Assembly (NCBI GenBank): GCA_001778875.1 | Contig: MFIK01000045.1 | Location: 1-36,636, forward strand | Direction of reading: 5' to 3' | DNA: 36,636 nucleotides | DNA from: Candidatus Giovannonibacteria bacterium RIFCSPLOWO2_02_FULL_43_54 | Lineage (GTDB): Bacteria > Patescibacteriota > Minisyncoccia > UBA11713 > 2-01-FULL-45-33 | Part shown: positions 14,349 through 22,574 of the stretch, in pieces | Position numbering within the stretch: the first letter of the stretch is position 1 | Layout of the letters: every line of letters starts with the position of its first letter | The notes under the pieces: model-generated | Database searches by the model: none | What the model saw: only the letters and a program-made list of their open reading frames with translations | What the model was told of the DNA's origin: nothing | Made by a program: the position numbers and the translations under genes

Positions 14349-14371
14349 CCTACCATCGGGTAGGTTTTTTT
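14349..14371 (+). terminator. Intrinsic terminator before ileS
   Basis: CCTACC (14349-14354) and GGTAGG (14359-14364) with loop ATCG, followed by seven Ts. It ends the membrane-protein unit and excludes the upstream in-frame ATG at 14335 as the ileS start. Confidence 0.85.
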
Positions 14372-14379
14372 GTTATACT
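14371..14379 (+). promoter_or_regulatory. Extended -10 box giving a leaderless ileS mRNA
   Basis: TGTTATACT, a near-consensus extended -10 element, ends 6 nt before the ATG at 14386. Transcription would start at or within a base or two of the start codon. No SD is possible in so short a leader. Confidence 0.6.
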
Positions 14380-14385
14380 TTCATC

Positions 14386-17300
14386 ATGTTTAACGAAGAA
14401 GAAATACTCAGTTTTTGGAAGAAAAATAAAGTTTTTGAAAAATCCGTGGAGCAAAGGAAGTCCCGACGCGGAGGCCGAGATAAAACCAAAAGTTTTATTT
14501 TTTTTGAGGGGCCTCCGACCGCCAACAATGTTCCTCATATGGGACATTTTGAAACGCGCGTTTTTAAAGACATTGTTTTGCGCTTTAAAACAATGATTGG
14601 TTTTTACGCGCCCCGAAACGCCGGATGGGATACGCACGGATTGCCGGTTGAGGTTGAAGTGGAAAAAACGCTGGGTCTCCGGAATAAAAAAGAAATAGAG
14701 GCCTATGGCGTTGCCGCGTTCAATAGGATGTGCCGCGAATCTGTTTGGAAATACAAGGGTATTTGGGAGAAGATGACTGAAAGGATGGGCTTTTGGATAG
14801 ATATGGCGCATCCATATATTACTTATGAAAATTCGTATATCGAAGCGCTTTGGGGTATTGTCAAAGAATTTGCCAAAAAAGAATTGCTATATGAAGATTT
14901 CAAGGTTTTGCCGTGGTGCGCGAGATGCGGTACGGCGTTGTCTTCGCACGAACTTGCGCAAGGATATGAGAAGGTGCGCGAAAACTCCGTTTTCGTCAAA
15001 TTTCCAATTTCCAATTCTCAATTTCCAAATTCATATTTTCTTGTATGGACCACAACTCCTTGGACGCTTCCCGGCAACGTCGCTTTGGCTGTAAATCCGA
15101 AAATTGATTATGTTTTTGCAAAAAATGAAAACGAAATTTTAATATTGGCCGAGTCCCGCATTTCGGTTTTGGACGAAGGCTACGAAGTTATTAAAAAAAT
15201 AAAAGGAGCGGAACTTGTTGGTAAAAATTATGAAACACTTTATCCTGTCTCCGACATATGGCGTACGGCTTATGGCGTATTCGCGGGGGATTTTGTTTCA
15301 ACCGAAGACGGCTCGGGAATTGTGCATATTGCGCCCGCATTCGGGGACGACGACTTTCAGCTTTCTAAAAAATTTAACCTGCCGGTACTTTCTACGACGG
15401 GTCAGGACGGCCTGATGAAAACACCGGGGTATGATTGGAACGGCGGATGGTTCAAGAAAGCCGACAGGCTTATAATAGAGGACCTCAAATCAAGACATTT
15501 GCTTTTTAAAGAAGAACCATACGAGCACGACTATCCTTTTTGCTGGCGGTGTAAAAATCCGCTTATGTATCTGGCGAGAAAATCCTGGTGGGTGGACGTA
15601 AATAAAGTAAGAGGAGAACTTTTGAAAAATAATCAGACTATCCATTGGTATCCTGAACACATCAAAGACGGCAGATTCGGCGAATGGCTGAAAGAAAAAA
15701 AGAACTGGGCATTTTCCCGCGAACGCTATTGGGGGACGCCGTTGCCTGTTTGGAGATGCGGTAAATGTTCAAAATGGGAAGTCATCGGTTCGCTTAATGA
15801 GCTGCAAGAAAGAGGAATGACAAGCGGAAACAAATATTTTATCATGCGGCATGGAGAGGCGGAAACCAACGTGAAAAATATTACCAATTGTTCTTTAGAA
15901 AAAAATCTTTATCATCTTACCCAGAAAGGTAGAAAACAAGTTGAGGAAACTATAAAGATGATGCAGAAAAAAAAGATCAAGCCGGACTTGATCTTTGCGT
16001 CCCCCTTTTTAAGAACAAAAGAAACCGCTGAAATGGCGGCCGAGCAGCTAGGAGTTTCAGCCGAAAATTTTAAATTTGATCCGCGTCTCGGCGAAGTAGA
16101 TACCGGGATTTTTGCGGAAGGAGACCTCAATAAATATCATGTTTATTTTAAGAATCAGCTTGAAAAATTTATGAAACAGCCTCCGCAAGGAGAAACCTTA
16201 ACTCAATTAAAGATGCGCGTGTTTTCCGCTATCTCCGAAATAGAATCGCGCTATCAAAATAAAACTATACTTATAGTAAGCCATGAATATTCTTTATGGA
16301 TGCTTTGGACGGCGCTCGAAGGCAAGACCAATGTGGAATCGACAGAGGAGCACGTGAAGAGAAAATGGGAGTTTTTAAAAACGGCGGAATTTGAAAAAGC
16401 GGAATGTTTGAATATTCCGCGCGGCGAAGACCTGGTTTTGGACATGCATAAGCCCTACATTGACGCCGTTAAATTGAAATGCGCGTGCGGAGGCGAAATG
16501 AAAAGAGTTCCCGAGGTTTGCGATGTTTGGTTCGACTCCGGTTCAATGCCGTTTGCAAGCAATCCGCCCGGTTTTCCGGCAGACTATATTGTTGAAGCAA
16601 TCGACCAGACAAGAGGATGGTTCTACACGCTTCTCGCGGTTTCAACTCTTCTTGGAAAAGGCGCGCCGTACAAAAACGTAATATCGCTTGGACACGTGCT
16701 GGACGCAAAAGGCAAAAAAATGTCAAAGTCACTTGGTAATGTTGTGGACCCAATGAAACTTATTGAAAAATACGGCGCCGACGCAGTGCGCTGGTATTTC
16801 TTTACGGTAAACCAGCCATGGGATTCAAAATTGTTCAATGAGGCCGACGTAAAAGATGCCTCGCGCAGATTTTTCGTGATACTTTGGAATATTTTACAAT
16901 TCCACAAGCTTTATGCCGTAAGCCGTAAGCCGTATGGCATAAAGCCTAAGGCGAAACTTCTGATCAATCGTTGGATTTTATTGCAGCTCAACGAAGCGGT
17001 TGGCGCAGTTACGCGCAAACTTGATATCTATGACATTATTGGCGCCGCCCGCGATCTCGAAAATTTCGTTGTTGAAGATGTTTCAAGGTGGTATGTGCGC
17101 AGAATCCGCGATGTAATGAAAGAGGACTCAAAGGAGACGAAAGAGACAAGCGTCGTTTTGGAATATTTGCTCGGTGAAATTTCAAAACTTTTGGCGCCAT
17201 TTGCTCCATTCATGGCGGAGAAGATTTGGCTGGAGCTTTGGAATAAGGGAAGTGTTCATTTGGAGGATTGGCCCAAGCTTCGTGGGAAAACACTCGGTGT

Positions 17301-17817
17301 TAAATCCCCAAAAACACCGAGTGTTGAGGGGCGAAGCTTGCTAGGAAATATGACCGAAGTTCGCCGCATTGTCGGCTTGGCGTTGGAAGCCAGACAGAAA
17401 GCTGGTGTAAAAGTAAGGCAGCCGCTCTCTTTGCTGAAAATCCGAAATCCGAAATCCAACCCGCCTGCCGGACGGGCAGGAATCCGAAATAATATGGAAT
17501 TGATAAATTTAATTAAAGAAGAAATCAACGTCAAAAACATAGAATTTGATCTGAAGCTTGAGGACGAAGTCCGGTTGGATACCGTAATTACTCCGGAGCT
17601 TCATGAAGAGGGAATCGTCCGTGACCTTATCCGCGAAATTCAGGCGGCAAGGAAAACCGCAGGCTTAAAACCGAAAGACAAAGTTTCGGCAATGCTTGAA
17701 TTGCCGAAAGAAATATTTGAAACTGCCAAGAAATATGAAAAAGTTCTGGCCAAGGAAACGAATCTGGAGTCCGTCAAAATCTCGGAAGCTGGCGCCGTAA
17801 AAATATCGCTAAAATAA
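14386..17817 (+). CDS. ileS: Isoleucyl-tRNA synthetase with inserted histidine-phosphatase domain
   Basis: A class Ia synthetase charging tRNA-Ile. It has 1143 aa, more than the ~900-1050 usual. HMGH is at 51-54, the editing domain has WTTTPWTLPGN and GTG-like GSGIVHIAPAFGDDD motifs, KMSKS is at 778-782, and the anticodon-binding domain follows. After the catalytic RYWGTPLPVWRCGKC segment a complete histidine-phosphatase (phosphoglycerate-mutase-like) domain is inserted at about 478-660. It has R488-H489-G490-E, R543 in SPFLRT, E570 and the second catalytic His in V631-S-H633-E. The synthetase chain resumes at DLVLDMHKPYID with KCACGGEMKRVPEVCDVWFDSG. All phosphatase active-site residues are kept, so it is probably functional. 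Several in-frame repeats add further insertions (15001-15032, 15257-15284, 16908-16945, 17274-17340, 17438-17490). The 14386 ATG is chosen because of the terminator and -10 box just upstream. Confidence 0.95.
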   Translation: MFNEEEILSFWKKNKVFEKSVEQRKSRRGGRDKTKSFIFFEGPPTANNVPHMGHFETRVFKDIVLRFKTMIGFYAPRNAGWDTHGLPVEVEVEKTLGLRNKKEIEAYGVAAFNRMCRESVWKYKGIWEKMTERMGFWIDMAHPYITYENSYIEALWGIVKEFAKKELLYEDFKVLPWCARCGTALSSHELAQGYEKVRENSVFVKFPISNSQFPNSYFLVWTTTPWTLPGNVALAVNPKIDYVFAKNENEILILAESRISVLDEGYEVIKKIKGAELVGKNYETLYPVSDIWRTAYGVFAGDFVSTEDGSGIVHIAPAFGDDDFQLSKKFNLPVLSTTGQDGLMKTPGYDWNGGWFKKADRLIIEDLKSRHLLFKEEPYEHDYPFCWRCKNPLMYLARKSWWVDVNKVRGELLKNNQTIHWYPEHIKDGRFGEWLKEKKNWAFSRERYWGTPLPVWRCGKCSKWEVIGSLNELQERGMTSGNKYFIMRHGEAETNVKNITNCSLEKNLYHLTQKGRKQVEETIKMMQKKKIKPDLIFASPFLRTKETAEMAAEQLGVSAENFKFDPRLGEVDTGIFAEGDLNKYHVYFKNQLEKFMKQPPQGETLTQLKMRVFSAISEIESRYQNKTILIVSHEYSLWMLWTALEGKTNVESTEEHVKRKWEFLKTAEFEKAECLNIPRGEDLVLDMHKPYIDAVKLKCACGGEMKRVPEVCDVWFDSGSMPFASNPPGFPADYIVEAIDQTRGWFYTLLAVSTLLGKGAPYKNVISLGHVLDAKGKKMSKSLGNVVDPMKLIEKYGADAVRWYFFTVNQPWDSKLFNEADVKDASRRFFVILWNILQFHKLYAVSRKPYGIKPKAKLLINRWILLQLNEAVGAVTRKLDIYDIIGAARDLENFVVEDVSRWYVRRIRDVMKEDSKETKETSVVLEYLLGEISKLLAPFAPFMAEKIWLELWNKGSVHLEDWPKLRGKTLGVKSPKTPSVEGRSLLGNMTEVRRIVGLALEARQKAGVKVRQPLSLLKIRNPKSNPPAGRAGIRNNMELINLIKEEINVKNIEFDLKLEDEVRLDTVITPELHEEGIVRDLIREIQAARKTAGLKPKDKVSAMLELPKEIFETAKKYEKVLAKETNLESVKISEAGAVKISLK
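15001..15028. repeat. Heptamer repeat TTTCCAA x4 in ileS
   Basis: Four tandem 7-nt units (the third reads TTCTCAA), encoding about FPISNSQFPNS in the editing domain just before the conserved WTTTPWT motif. Confidence 0.85.
15257..15284. repeat. Heptamer repeat in ileS, reverse of the GCCRTAA type
   Basis: TATGGCG-TACGGCT-TATGGCG-TATTCGC. Reversed, the units read CGCCATA and AGCCGTA, matching the GCCGTAA and GCCATAA heptamers at 16915 and 35896. It encodes WRTAYGVF before the conserved FVSTEDGSGIVHIAP segment. Confidence 0.6.
16908..16945. repeat. Palindrome enclosing heptamer repeat GCCGTAA x3 in ileS
   Basis: GCTTTATGCC (16908-16917) pairs with GGCATAAAGC (16936-16945). The loop consists of tandem GCCGTAA units (16915-16935). 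It is read in frame as KLYAVSRKPYGIKPKA. Confidence 0.9.
17274..17340. repeat. Nested 67-bp palindrome in ileS
   Basis: Outer arms CAAGCTTCG (17274-17282) and CGAAGCTTG (17332-17340) enclose inner 13-bp arms AACACTCGGTGTT (17289-17301) and AACACCGAGTGTT (17313-17325). It is read in frame as about KLRGKTLGVKSPKTPSVEGR in the anticodon-binding region, between LEDWP and the TEVRRIVGLALEAR helix. Confidence 0.95.
17438..17490. repeat. Heptamer AAATCCG x3 plus CCTGCC/GGCAGG palindrome in ileS
   Basis: Tandem AAATCCG units (17438-17458), then CCTGCC (17464-17469) pairing with GGCAGG (17475-17480), then another AATCCGAAAT. It encodes KIRNPKSNPPAGRAGIRN in frame. The palindrome is of the same GC-rich type as the intergenic one at 9009-9022. 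Confidence 0.9.
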
Positions 17818-17844
17818 AAAAAGGGGGAGCATTTACGCTCCCCC
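17815..17844 (-). terminator. Intrinsic terminator of the 17870-18262 gene
   Basis: GGGGGAGC (17823-17830) and GCTCCCCC (17837-17844). On the minus strand the stem is followed by seven Ts. It also lies 3 bp beyond the ileS stop, so the hairpin may stop both transcripts. Confidence 0.85.
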
Positions 17845-17869
17845 AGGAAACACGATTGGTTCCAAAAGA

Positions 17870-18262
17870 TTAATTTGGCCACAGGGCGAGCAATTTTATT
17901 AGCCCGCCATCAAAGATGAACAGGAATAGCCAGTGTTCGACTGATATTGCCATGACTAACGGCCAAGCAATCTGTATCAGCCTCCATTGCCACATTGCCA
18001 TTTCTACTTCTTCTCCGCCACTGCAAAATAGATATACGCTATCGCCCATTATTGTTTCTGCCAGTCCAGATCCGACCATTCCTCGGCAGGCTCGATCGAT
18101 GTCGCCGGCGATCAAGTATCCTGTATTAAGATAGATCGTCGCGCTAAACAGCAGAAGCAAGATTCCTACCATTAGCTTCGTTTTGCGGTTTTTGAAATTT
18201 ACCGTCACCGCCATTTTTTGTCCGTTAATTCTGCCATAACCCCCGTTAATGCCACTTTCCAT
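17870..18262 (-). CDS. Hypothetical membrane protein with strong SD
   Basis: A 130-residue protein with a basic N-terminal region (about 1-30), helix 1 at about 30-53, a soluble or external loop with two cysteines (RACRGMVGSG and YLFCSGGEE), and a hydrophobic C-terminal half (about 90-122, probably two helices). The family is unknown. Initiation is unlike the core genes around it: GGAGGGG lies just upstream of ATG, and a canonical promoter is placed about 60 bp before that. It is convergent with ileS and divergent from recO. Confidence 0.65.
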   Translation of the reverse strand: MESGINGGYGRINGQKMAVTVNFKNRKTKLMVGILLLLFSATIYLNTGYLIAGDIDRACRGMVGSGLAETIMGDSVYLFCSGGEEVEMAMWQWRLIQIAWPLVMAISVEHWLFLFIFDGGLIKLLALWPN

Positions 18263-18317
18263 AAAATCCCCTCCTTTTGGGTTGTTTTTGAGCCTATTTT
18301 AGGTTCTCCTGTTTGCC

Positions 18318-18346
18318 GTTATACATCTATTAGATTATTTTGTCAA
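18318..18346 (-). promoter_or_regulatory. Sigma70-type promoter of the 17870-18262 gene
   Basis: On the minus strand: TTGACA (18341-18346), 17-bp spacer, TATAAC (18318-18323). This leaves a leader of about 50 nt containing GGAGGGG. Confidence 0.8.
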
Positions 18347-18380
18347 ATCCATTATTTTTTTGTATCATTAATAGCGTCTT

Positions 18381-18956
18381 ATGCCGAGCAATTACTACAA
18401 TACCGAGGGACTTATCATGAAAAAGATGCCGTTTGCGGAGGCGGATTTTTTGGTTAGGATTTTGACAAAAGATTTCGGGAAGATCGATATCCTGGCGAAG
18501 GGTGCGAGAAAATCCGCGTCAAAGCTCAATTTGCATTTGGATATTTTAAATCATGTTCGGATTTCTTTCGTAAAGAATAGCGACATAGCGAGGGATAGGA
18601 TACCAACTTTAACCGACGCCGAGGTAATTTCGCGGTATGACGATTGGTTTCTGAATTCGCAATCTTTGTCCGTTGCGGGAAGAGTGCTTCAGGTTCTCGA
18701 TCTGATAATTCTCCATCACTCGAAAGACGAAGAACTTTTTTTACTGACTGTTGATTTTTTTTCAACCCCCCCGGTCTCACCTAGCGAGTCGACGCGGGTG
18801 GATATTTTGGAAGAGAGCGCCATAAAATTTTTGCGTTCGGTTTTCGCCCACGAGGGGCACGGAGATACCTTGCCCCCCGAACAGTTTCAAAATATTATCA
18901 AACTTTGGCCGGTGCTTAGAAAGTTATGCTACAATATTCAATATGGCAGACCTTGA
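18381..18956 (+). CDS. recO: DNA repair protein RecO
   Basis: RecO mediates loading of RecA onto SSB-coated single-stranded DNA in the RecFOR pathway. The N-terminal OB-fold pattern is clear: YYNTEGLIMKKMPFAEADFLVRILTKDFGKIDILAKGARK (read as YNTEGLI, then EADFLVRIL, then GKIDILAKGARKSASKL), followed by TLTDAEVI. At 191 aa it is shorter than the ~240 aa typical of the family. The C-terminal part has no CxxC zinc motif, as in many reduced genomes. It overlaps the next gene by 14 nt, so they are translationally coupled. TGTATCATT upstream may be the -10 region. Confidence 0.9.
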   Translation: MPSNYYNTEGLIMKKMPFAEADFLVRILTKDFGKIDILAKGARKSASKLNLHLDILNHVRISFVKNSDIARDRIPTLTDAEVISRYDDWFLNSQSLSVAGRVLQVLDLIILHHSKDEELFLLTVDFFSTPPVSPSESTRVDILEESAIKFLRSVFAHEGHGDTLPPEQFQNIIKLWPVLRKLCYNIQYGRP

Positions 18957-20847
18957 AGATTTAAGAAAAAGGCTTTACCGCGAAGGTGAGGATTTTGGCG
19001 AAAGGAAGATACCGCCGGAGCTTTCGCGTCCCAGGGAAGAGCTAAGGGCCGCCTGGGTGCCGGATCCGAAACCAAAGATAGACTTGCGCAAGCGGAAGAT
19101 ATTTTTATGGCTGGGGATATTTGTGGTCATAGCTTCGATCGGCACCTTTTTATTTTTCCAGTTCTACGGTTTTAACGCGTTTTTGAATATTCAGGATATA
19201 AACGTGGATATTGTTGGTGAAAAAAATATTTCGAGCGGGGACAGGGTATCGTGGCAGGTTAAGGTCCAAAACAACAACAAAACGGCGATCGAGGACGCCG
19301 TTTTGGTCTTTAATTATCCGGAAGGGGCGACACCGGTGATTGGCCAAAAATTGGAAGGAGTATTCAGAGAAAAAAAAGACCTGCACACGCTGAATCCGGG
19401 CGAGTCGGCAAGTTTTACTTTCAACGCTTATGTGTTCGGCGCAAGGTCGAGCCAAAAACAGGTTTCGGCGACGCTTGAATACCGGCCGAAGAGTTCCTCG
19501 GCAACATTCGGCAAACAATCCTCGTTTGCTTTCAGTATCGCCAGAGCGCCAGTCACCGTCTCCCTTGTTTTGCCGGAGGATCTGAGGATCGGGCAGGAAA
19601 TAAATCTTGAGATCCGTTATAATTCCCAATCCGAGAAAAAATTGGATAATTTATCCGTGATATTGTCTTTGCCGGATGGGTTTGTGTTCGATTCGGCGCT
19701 GCCCGCTCCGACGATTGATAAAAGCAAGGCACAGGGCTCGGCAAAAAGTTTGACCTGGGATGTAGGAAGCTTGGGTCCATCCGAAGACGGCGTGATCAAG
19801 ATAAAAGGTAAAGTGTTCGGGAACAATTTGGAGCCTAAAAATTTTCAGGCCTCTTTAGGAATTCTTTTGAATGACAACGCAACACTTTCGATATATGACG
19901 CCGCTTTGGTCAGCGCTGTTTTACATTCGCCGTTTTTGGAATTAACAATGCTCGCGAACGGCAAGGCATCTTATATTTCATTCCCCGGGGATACGATCTC
20001 GTTTGAGATAGGCTGGAAAAATAATTTATCGACATCGGTCAAAAACGCGATTCTTGAAGTTAAACTGGACAGCCCGCCCGTGGACTTAAAAAGCTTGAGA
20101 ATAGACAACGGTTCATACCGCGAAAGCACAAAAAGTGTCGTTTGGAATGCTTCAGGCTACTCTGAATTTAAAAGCATTGCCCCGGGGCAATCCGGCAAAG
20201 TGAAATTCATGTTCAAGATAAAAAACAGTTTGCCGCTTGAGCCCACTTCTCCAAGGCCTGAAGTAAAAATTTCGGGCACTCTACGGTCGGTGGATTCCAT
20301 TGCCGGTTTCGAGGGTGTTGATATTGGCGGTGCTACAACATACGACATTAAGGTTTCGTCCAAAGTTCAATTTACTTCAAAAGGATTGTTTTATAATGCT
20401 CCGATATCAAATTTGGGTTCCCTTCCGCCGCATGTCGGGAAAGAAACCACATATAATATTGCTTGGTCGCTCGCAAATATGTCGAACGATGTGGATAATG
20501 TCACTGTAATTTCCTCTTTGCCTCCGTACATTAATTTTAAAAATATTATTCTTCCTGCGAATTCTAATCTGACCTACAACGAAAATTCCGGAGAGCTTGA
20601 ATGGAGGGCGGGGAGGGTGCAAGCTGGCACGGGTTTTTTGCGCCCATCCATGCAGGTTTCGTTCCAAATAGGTCTTGTGGCAACAGAGGATCAGATAGAT
20701 TCGGCGCCTATACTTATTGAAGAATCCAAAGTTTCCGGCAAAGATGGTTTTACCGGCGTTGAATTGTCCGGCACCGCTCCGCGCATCACGACCGATCTCC
20801 CCGATGACCCGCGCATAACCTTTTCCCAGAAAAAAGTAGCGCCGTAG
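18943..20847 (+). CDS. Single-pass surface protein with repeated beta-sandwich domains
   Basis: A 634-residue protein. A charged cytoplasmic N-terminus of ~50 residues (rich in R, K, E and P) precedes one membrane helix (about 52-73, IFLWLGIFVVIASIGTFLFF). A long exported region follows, built from at least four domains of ~120 residues. Each begins with a phrase such as ISSGDRVSWQVKVQNNNKT, LRIGQEINLEIRYNSQS, SFPGDTISFEIGWKNN or HVGKETTYNIAWSLAN. These are the features of CARDB/DUF11-like beta sandwiches that stack into stalks on cell surfaces. There are no catalytic motifs. Overlap with recO suggests shared expression, though a functional link is not obvious. A role in envelope structure or host contact is inferred. 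Confidence 0.75.
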   Translation: MADLEDLRKRLYREGEDFGERKIPPELSRPREELRAAWVPDPKPKIDLRKRKIFLWLGIFVVIASIGTFLFFQFYGFNAFLNIQDINVDIVGEKNISSGDRVSWQVKVQNNNKTAIEDAVLVFNYPEGATPVIGQKLEGVFREKKDLHTLNPGESASFTFNAYVFGARSSQKQVSATLEYRPKSSSATFGKQSSFAFSIARAPVTVSLVLPEDLRIGQEINLEIRYNSQSEKKLDNLSVILSLPDGFVFDSALPAPTIDKSKAQGSAKSLTWDVGSLGPSEDGVIKIKGKVFGNNLEPKNFQASLGILLNDNATLSIYDAALVSAVLHSPFLELTMLANGKASYISFPGDTISFEIGWKNNLSTSVKNAILEVKLDSPPVDLKSLRIDNGSYRESTKSVVWNASGYSEFKSIAPGQSGKVKFMFKIKNSLPLEPTSPRPEVKISGTLRSVDSIAGFEGVDIGGATTYDIKVSSKVQFTSKGLFYNAPISNLGSLPPHVGKETTYNIAWSLANMSNDVDNVTVISSLPPYINFKNIILPANSNLTYNENSGELEWRAGRVQAGTGFLRPSMQVSFQIGLVATEDQIDSAPILIEESKVSGKDGFTGVELSGTAPRITTDLPDDPRITFSQKKVAP

Positions 20848-20857
20848 GTTGTAGCGT

Positions 20858-20866
20858 GCTACATTA
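20858..20866 (+). promoter_or_regulatory. Extended -10 box before glyS
   Basis: TGCTACATT ends about 6 nt before the ATG at 20872, the same arrangement as ileS and the M16 peptidase gene. No SD is present. A leaderless transcript is inferred. Confidence 0.5.
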
Positions 20867-20871
20867 TTTTT

Positions 20872-22212
20872 ATGGCGAAAGAGGAAAATAAGCTTGAGAA
20901 AATTGTGAGCCTTGTGAAGAGGCGGGGGTTTATTTTTCAGGGCTCGGAAATTTATGGTGGGCTTGCCGGCATTTATGATTATGGCCCGCTGGGGACTGAA
21001 CTCCGACACAACATAAAGCAGTATTTTTGGGATAAATTTATTGCGGAGCGCGAGGATGTTTACGGAATGAGTGCCGCAATTTTGATGCCCAAGCGCGTGT
21101 GGGAAGCATCCGGGCACACCGAACTTTTTACCGATCCGTTGGTTGAATGCAAAATTTGCCACGAGCGGGTGCGCGCGGACCAGCCTGAAGCCATAGCCGG
21201 CCACGAGAACACCCACAAAAAAGAAAAAGGAAAAATGGCGTGGTCAGAGTCGAAAGTGTTTAATTTGCTTGTTGAGACAAAGCTCGGCGCGTCGGAGAAG
21301 AGTGCTACAGAAGCGTATTTGAGGGGGGAGATAACCCAGGGCGTGCATGTGAATTTTAAAAATATTCTTGATTCGATGCATCCGAAATTACCGTTCGGCA
21401 TCGGGCAGATAGGAAAGGCTTTCAGGAATGAAATTACCCCGCGTGATTTTCTTTTCCGTCAGCGCGAATTCGAGCAGATGGAGCTTCAATATTATATAAA
21501 GCCCGATGAGAAGACAGGAAAAGAGCAATTTGAGTATTGGAAAAATTTTGCGTTAGATTGGTATTACGGTTTGGGTTTTAAAAAAGAAAATTTGCGCCTC
21601 CGCCAGCACGCGGAGAACGAGCGCGCACACTACGCAAAAGACGCCTGGGATATTGAATACTATACGCCGTTTGCTGGCTGGAAAGAGGCGTGTGGAATAC
21701 ACCACCGCGGAGATTGGGACCTGAAACGGCACAGCGAATATTCCGGCGAGGACCTTTCGTATTATGACGATGAGACAAAAGAAAGATTTATTCCGTGGGA
21801 CATAGAATGTTCCGGAGGAGTTGACCGAGCGGTTCTTTTTGTGCTCTCGGAAGCGTTTACGGAAGATGAAATGAACGGTGAAGCAAGGATATATTTGCGT
21901 CTTTTACCAAAGATTGCTCCCGTAAAAGTCGCGGTTTTTCCGCTTTTAAAAAATAAACCGGACCTAGTTTTTAAAGCCAAAGAAGTTTACGGTGTTTTGA
22001 AGAAAAAAATTCCCCAAATGATGTTTGACGATAACGGAAACATCGGCAAGCGTTATCGCCGGCAGGACGAAATCGGCACCCCGTGGTGTGTTACAATTGA
22101 TTTCCAAACTCTGGAGGACTCGACCATTACCGTCAGAGACCGCGATTCGGGAAAACAGGAGAGGAAGAATATAGACGGACTTGACAAGTATTTTGAGGAG
22201 ATGCTACGGTAG
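20872..22212 (+). CDS. glyS: Glycyl-tRNA synthetase, alpha2 dimer type
   Basis: Charges tRNA-Gly. At 446 aa it is a single-chain class II synthetase of the archaeal/eukaryotic-like alpha2 form, not the bacterial alpha2beta2 form. It starts with RRGFIFQGSEIYGGLAGIYDYGPLGTELRHNI (here read as GFIFQGSEIYGGLAG, then YDYGPLG). Motif 2 is near FRNEITPRDFLFRQREFEQME, followed by the motif 3 region CSGGVDRAVLFVL. The anticodon-binding domain begins at APVKVAVFPLL and ends RDRDSGKQERKNIDGLDKYF. A second, diverged copy of this last segment survives 0.55 kb downstream (22769-22846). No SD; leaderless start likely. Confidence 0.95.
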   Translation: MAKEENKLEKIVSLVKRRGFIFQGSEIYGGLAGIYDYGPLGTELRHNIKQYFWDKFIAEREDVYGMSAAILMPKRVWEASGHTELFTDPLVECKICHERVRADQPEAIAGHENTHKKEKGKMAWSESKVFNLLVETKLGASEKSATEAYLRGEITQGVHVNFKNILDSMHPKLPFGIGQIGKAFRNEITPRDFLFRQREFEQMELQYYIKPDEKTGKEQFEYWKNFALDWYYGLGFKKENLRLRQHAENERAHYAKDAWDIEYYTPFAGWKEACGIHHRGDWDLKRHSEYSGEDLSYYDDETKERFIPWDIECSGGVDRAVLFVLSEAFTEDEMNGEARIYLRLLPKIAPVKVAVFPLLKNKPDLVFKAKEVYGVLKKKIPQMMFDDNGNIGKRYRRQDEIGTPWCVTIDFQTLEDSTITVRDRDSGKQERKNIDGLDKYFEEMLR

Positions 22213-22234
22213 TTGGCAGAAGGGAGGATAATTT

Positions 22235-22315
22235 ATGGTCGGAAGAATTGTAATGTTTGTTGCCGTGGCCACGCTGGTTACACTGTTTTTGTCAGTTTTT
22301 GTGTTCACTAATTAA
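22235..22315 (+). CDS. 26-residue membrane peptide
   Basis: A tiny frame, MVGRIVMFVAVATLVTLFLS followed by VFVFTN, forming one membrane helix. It is preceded by AGGGAGG (22220-22226) 8 nt before the ATG and followed within 4 bp by an intrinsic terminator. These signals on both sides make it credible despite its size. It starts 22 bp after glyS. Function unknown. Confidence 0.6.
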   Translation: MVGRIVMFVAVATLVTLFLSVFVFTN

Positions 22316-22318
22316 TTA

Positions 22319-22340
22319 AAAGGGCAGAAGCCCTTTTTTT
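22319..22340 (+). terminator. Intrinsic terminator after the 26-residue peptide
   Basis: AAAGGGC (22319-22325) and GCCCTTT (22330-22336) with loop AGAA, then four more Ts. Confidence 0.9.
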
Positions 22341-22382
22341 CCGTTCGTTTGATTTTTTGGTTAGGTATGCTAGTTTTAACTT

Positions 22383-22574
22383 ATGCAATGGAATAGTAAC
22401 CAAATCGATATTTTAGCAAAATACTTTGCAGATTTATCGAAAGTTATCGTTATTTCTACGGTTATCGGTTTCTTTTTGCCAATAGGAGCGGCGTTGGTTA
22501 CCGCGCAAACTTTTATAATTGGCGCGGTGTCGGCTTTTGTTTGTCTTTTTATCAGTATAAAGTTACTGAAATGA
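22383..22574 (+). CDS. 63-residue two-helix membrane protein
   Basis: A small protein with a polar N-terminus (MQWNSNQIDILAKYFADLSK) and two helices (about 21-41 and 43-60). TATGCT (about 22364-22369) upstream could be a -10 box. The stop overlaps the next start codon (ATGA at 22571), so translation is coupled with the 29-residue peptide. The first of three tiny membrane genes in a row. No family recognised. Confidence 0.6.
   Translation: MQWNSNQIDILAKYFADLSKVIVISTVIGFFLPIGAALVTAQTFIIGAVSAFVCLFISIKLLK

Noticed and set aside
14335-14385. Upstream start for ileS
   Set aside because: The extension would translate an intrinsic terminator; the -10 box 6 nt before 14386 supports the later ATG.
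20407-21216. 269-aa minus-strand frame
   Set aside because: It is opposite the 3' end of the surface-protein gene and the 5' end of glyS, both well supported; it has no motif or initiation signal.
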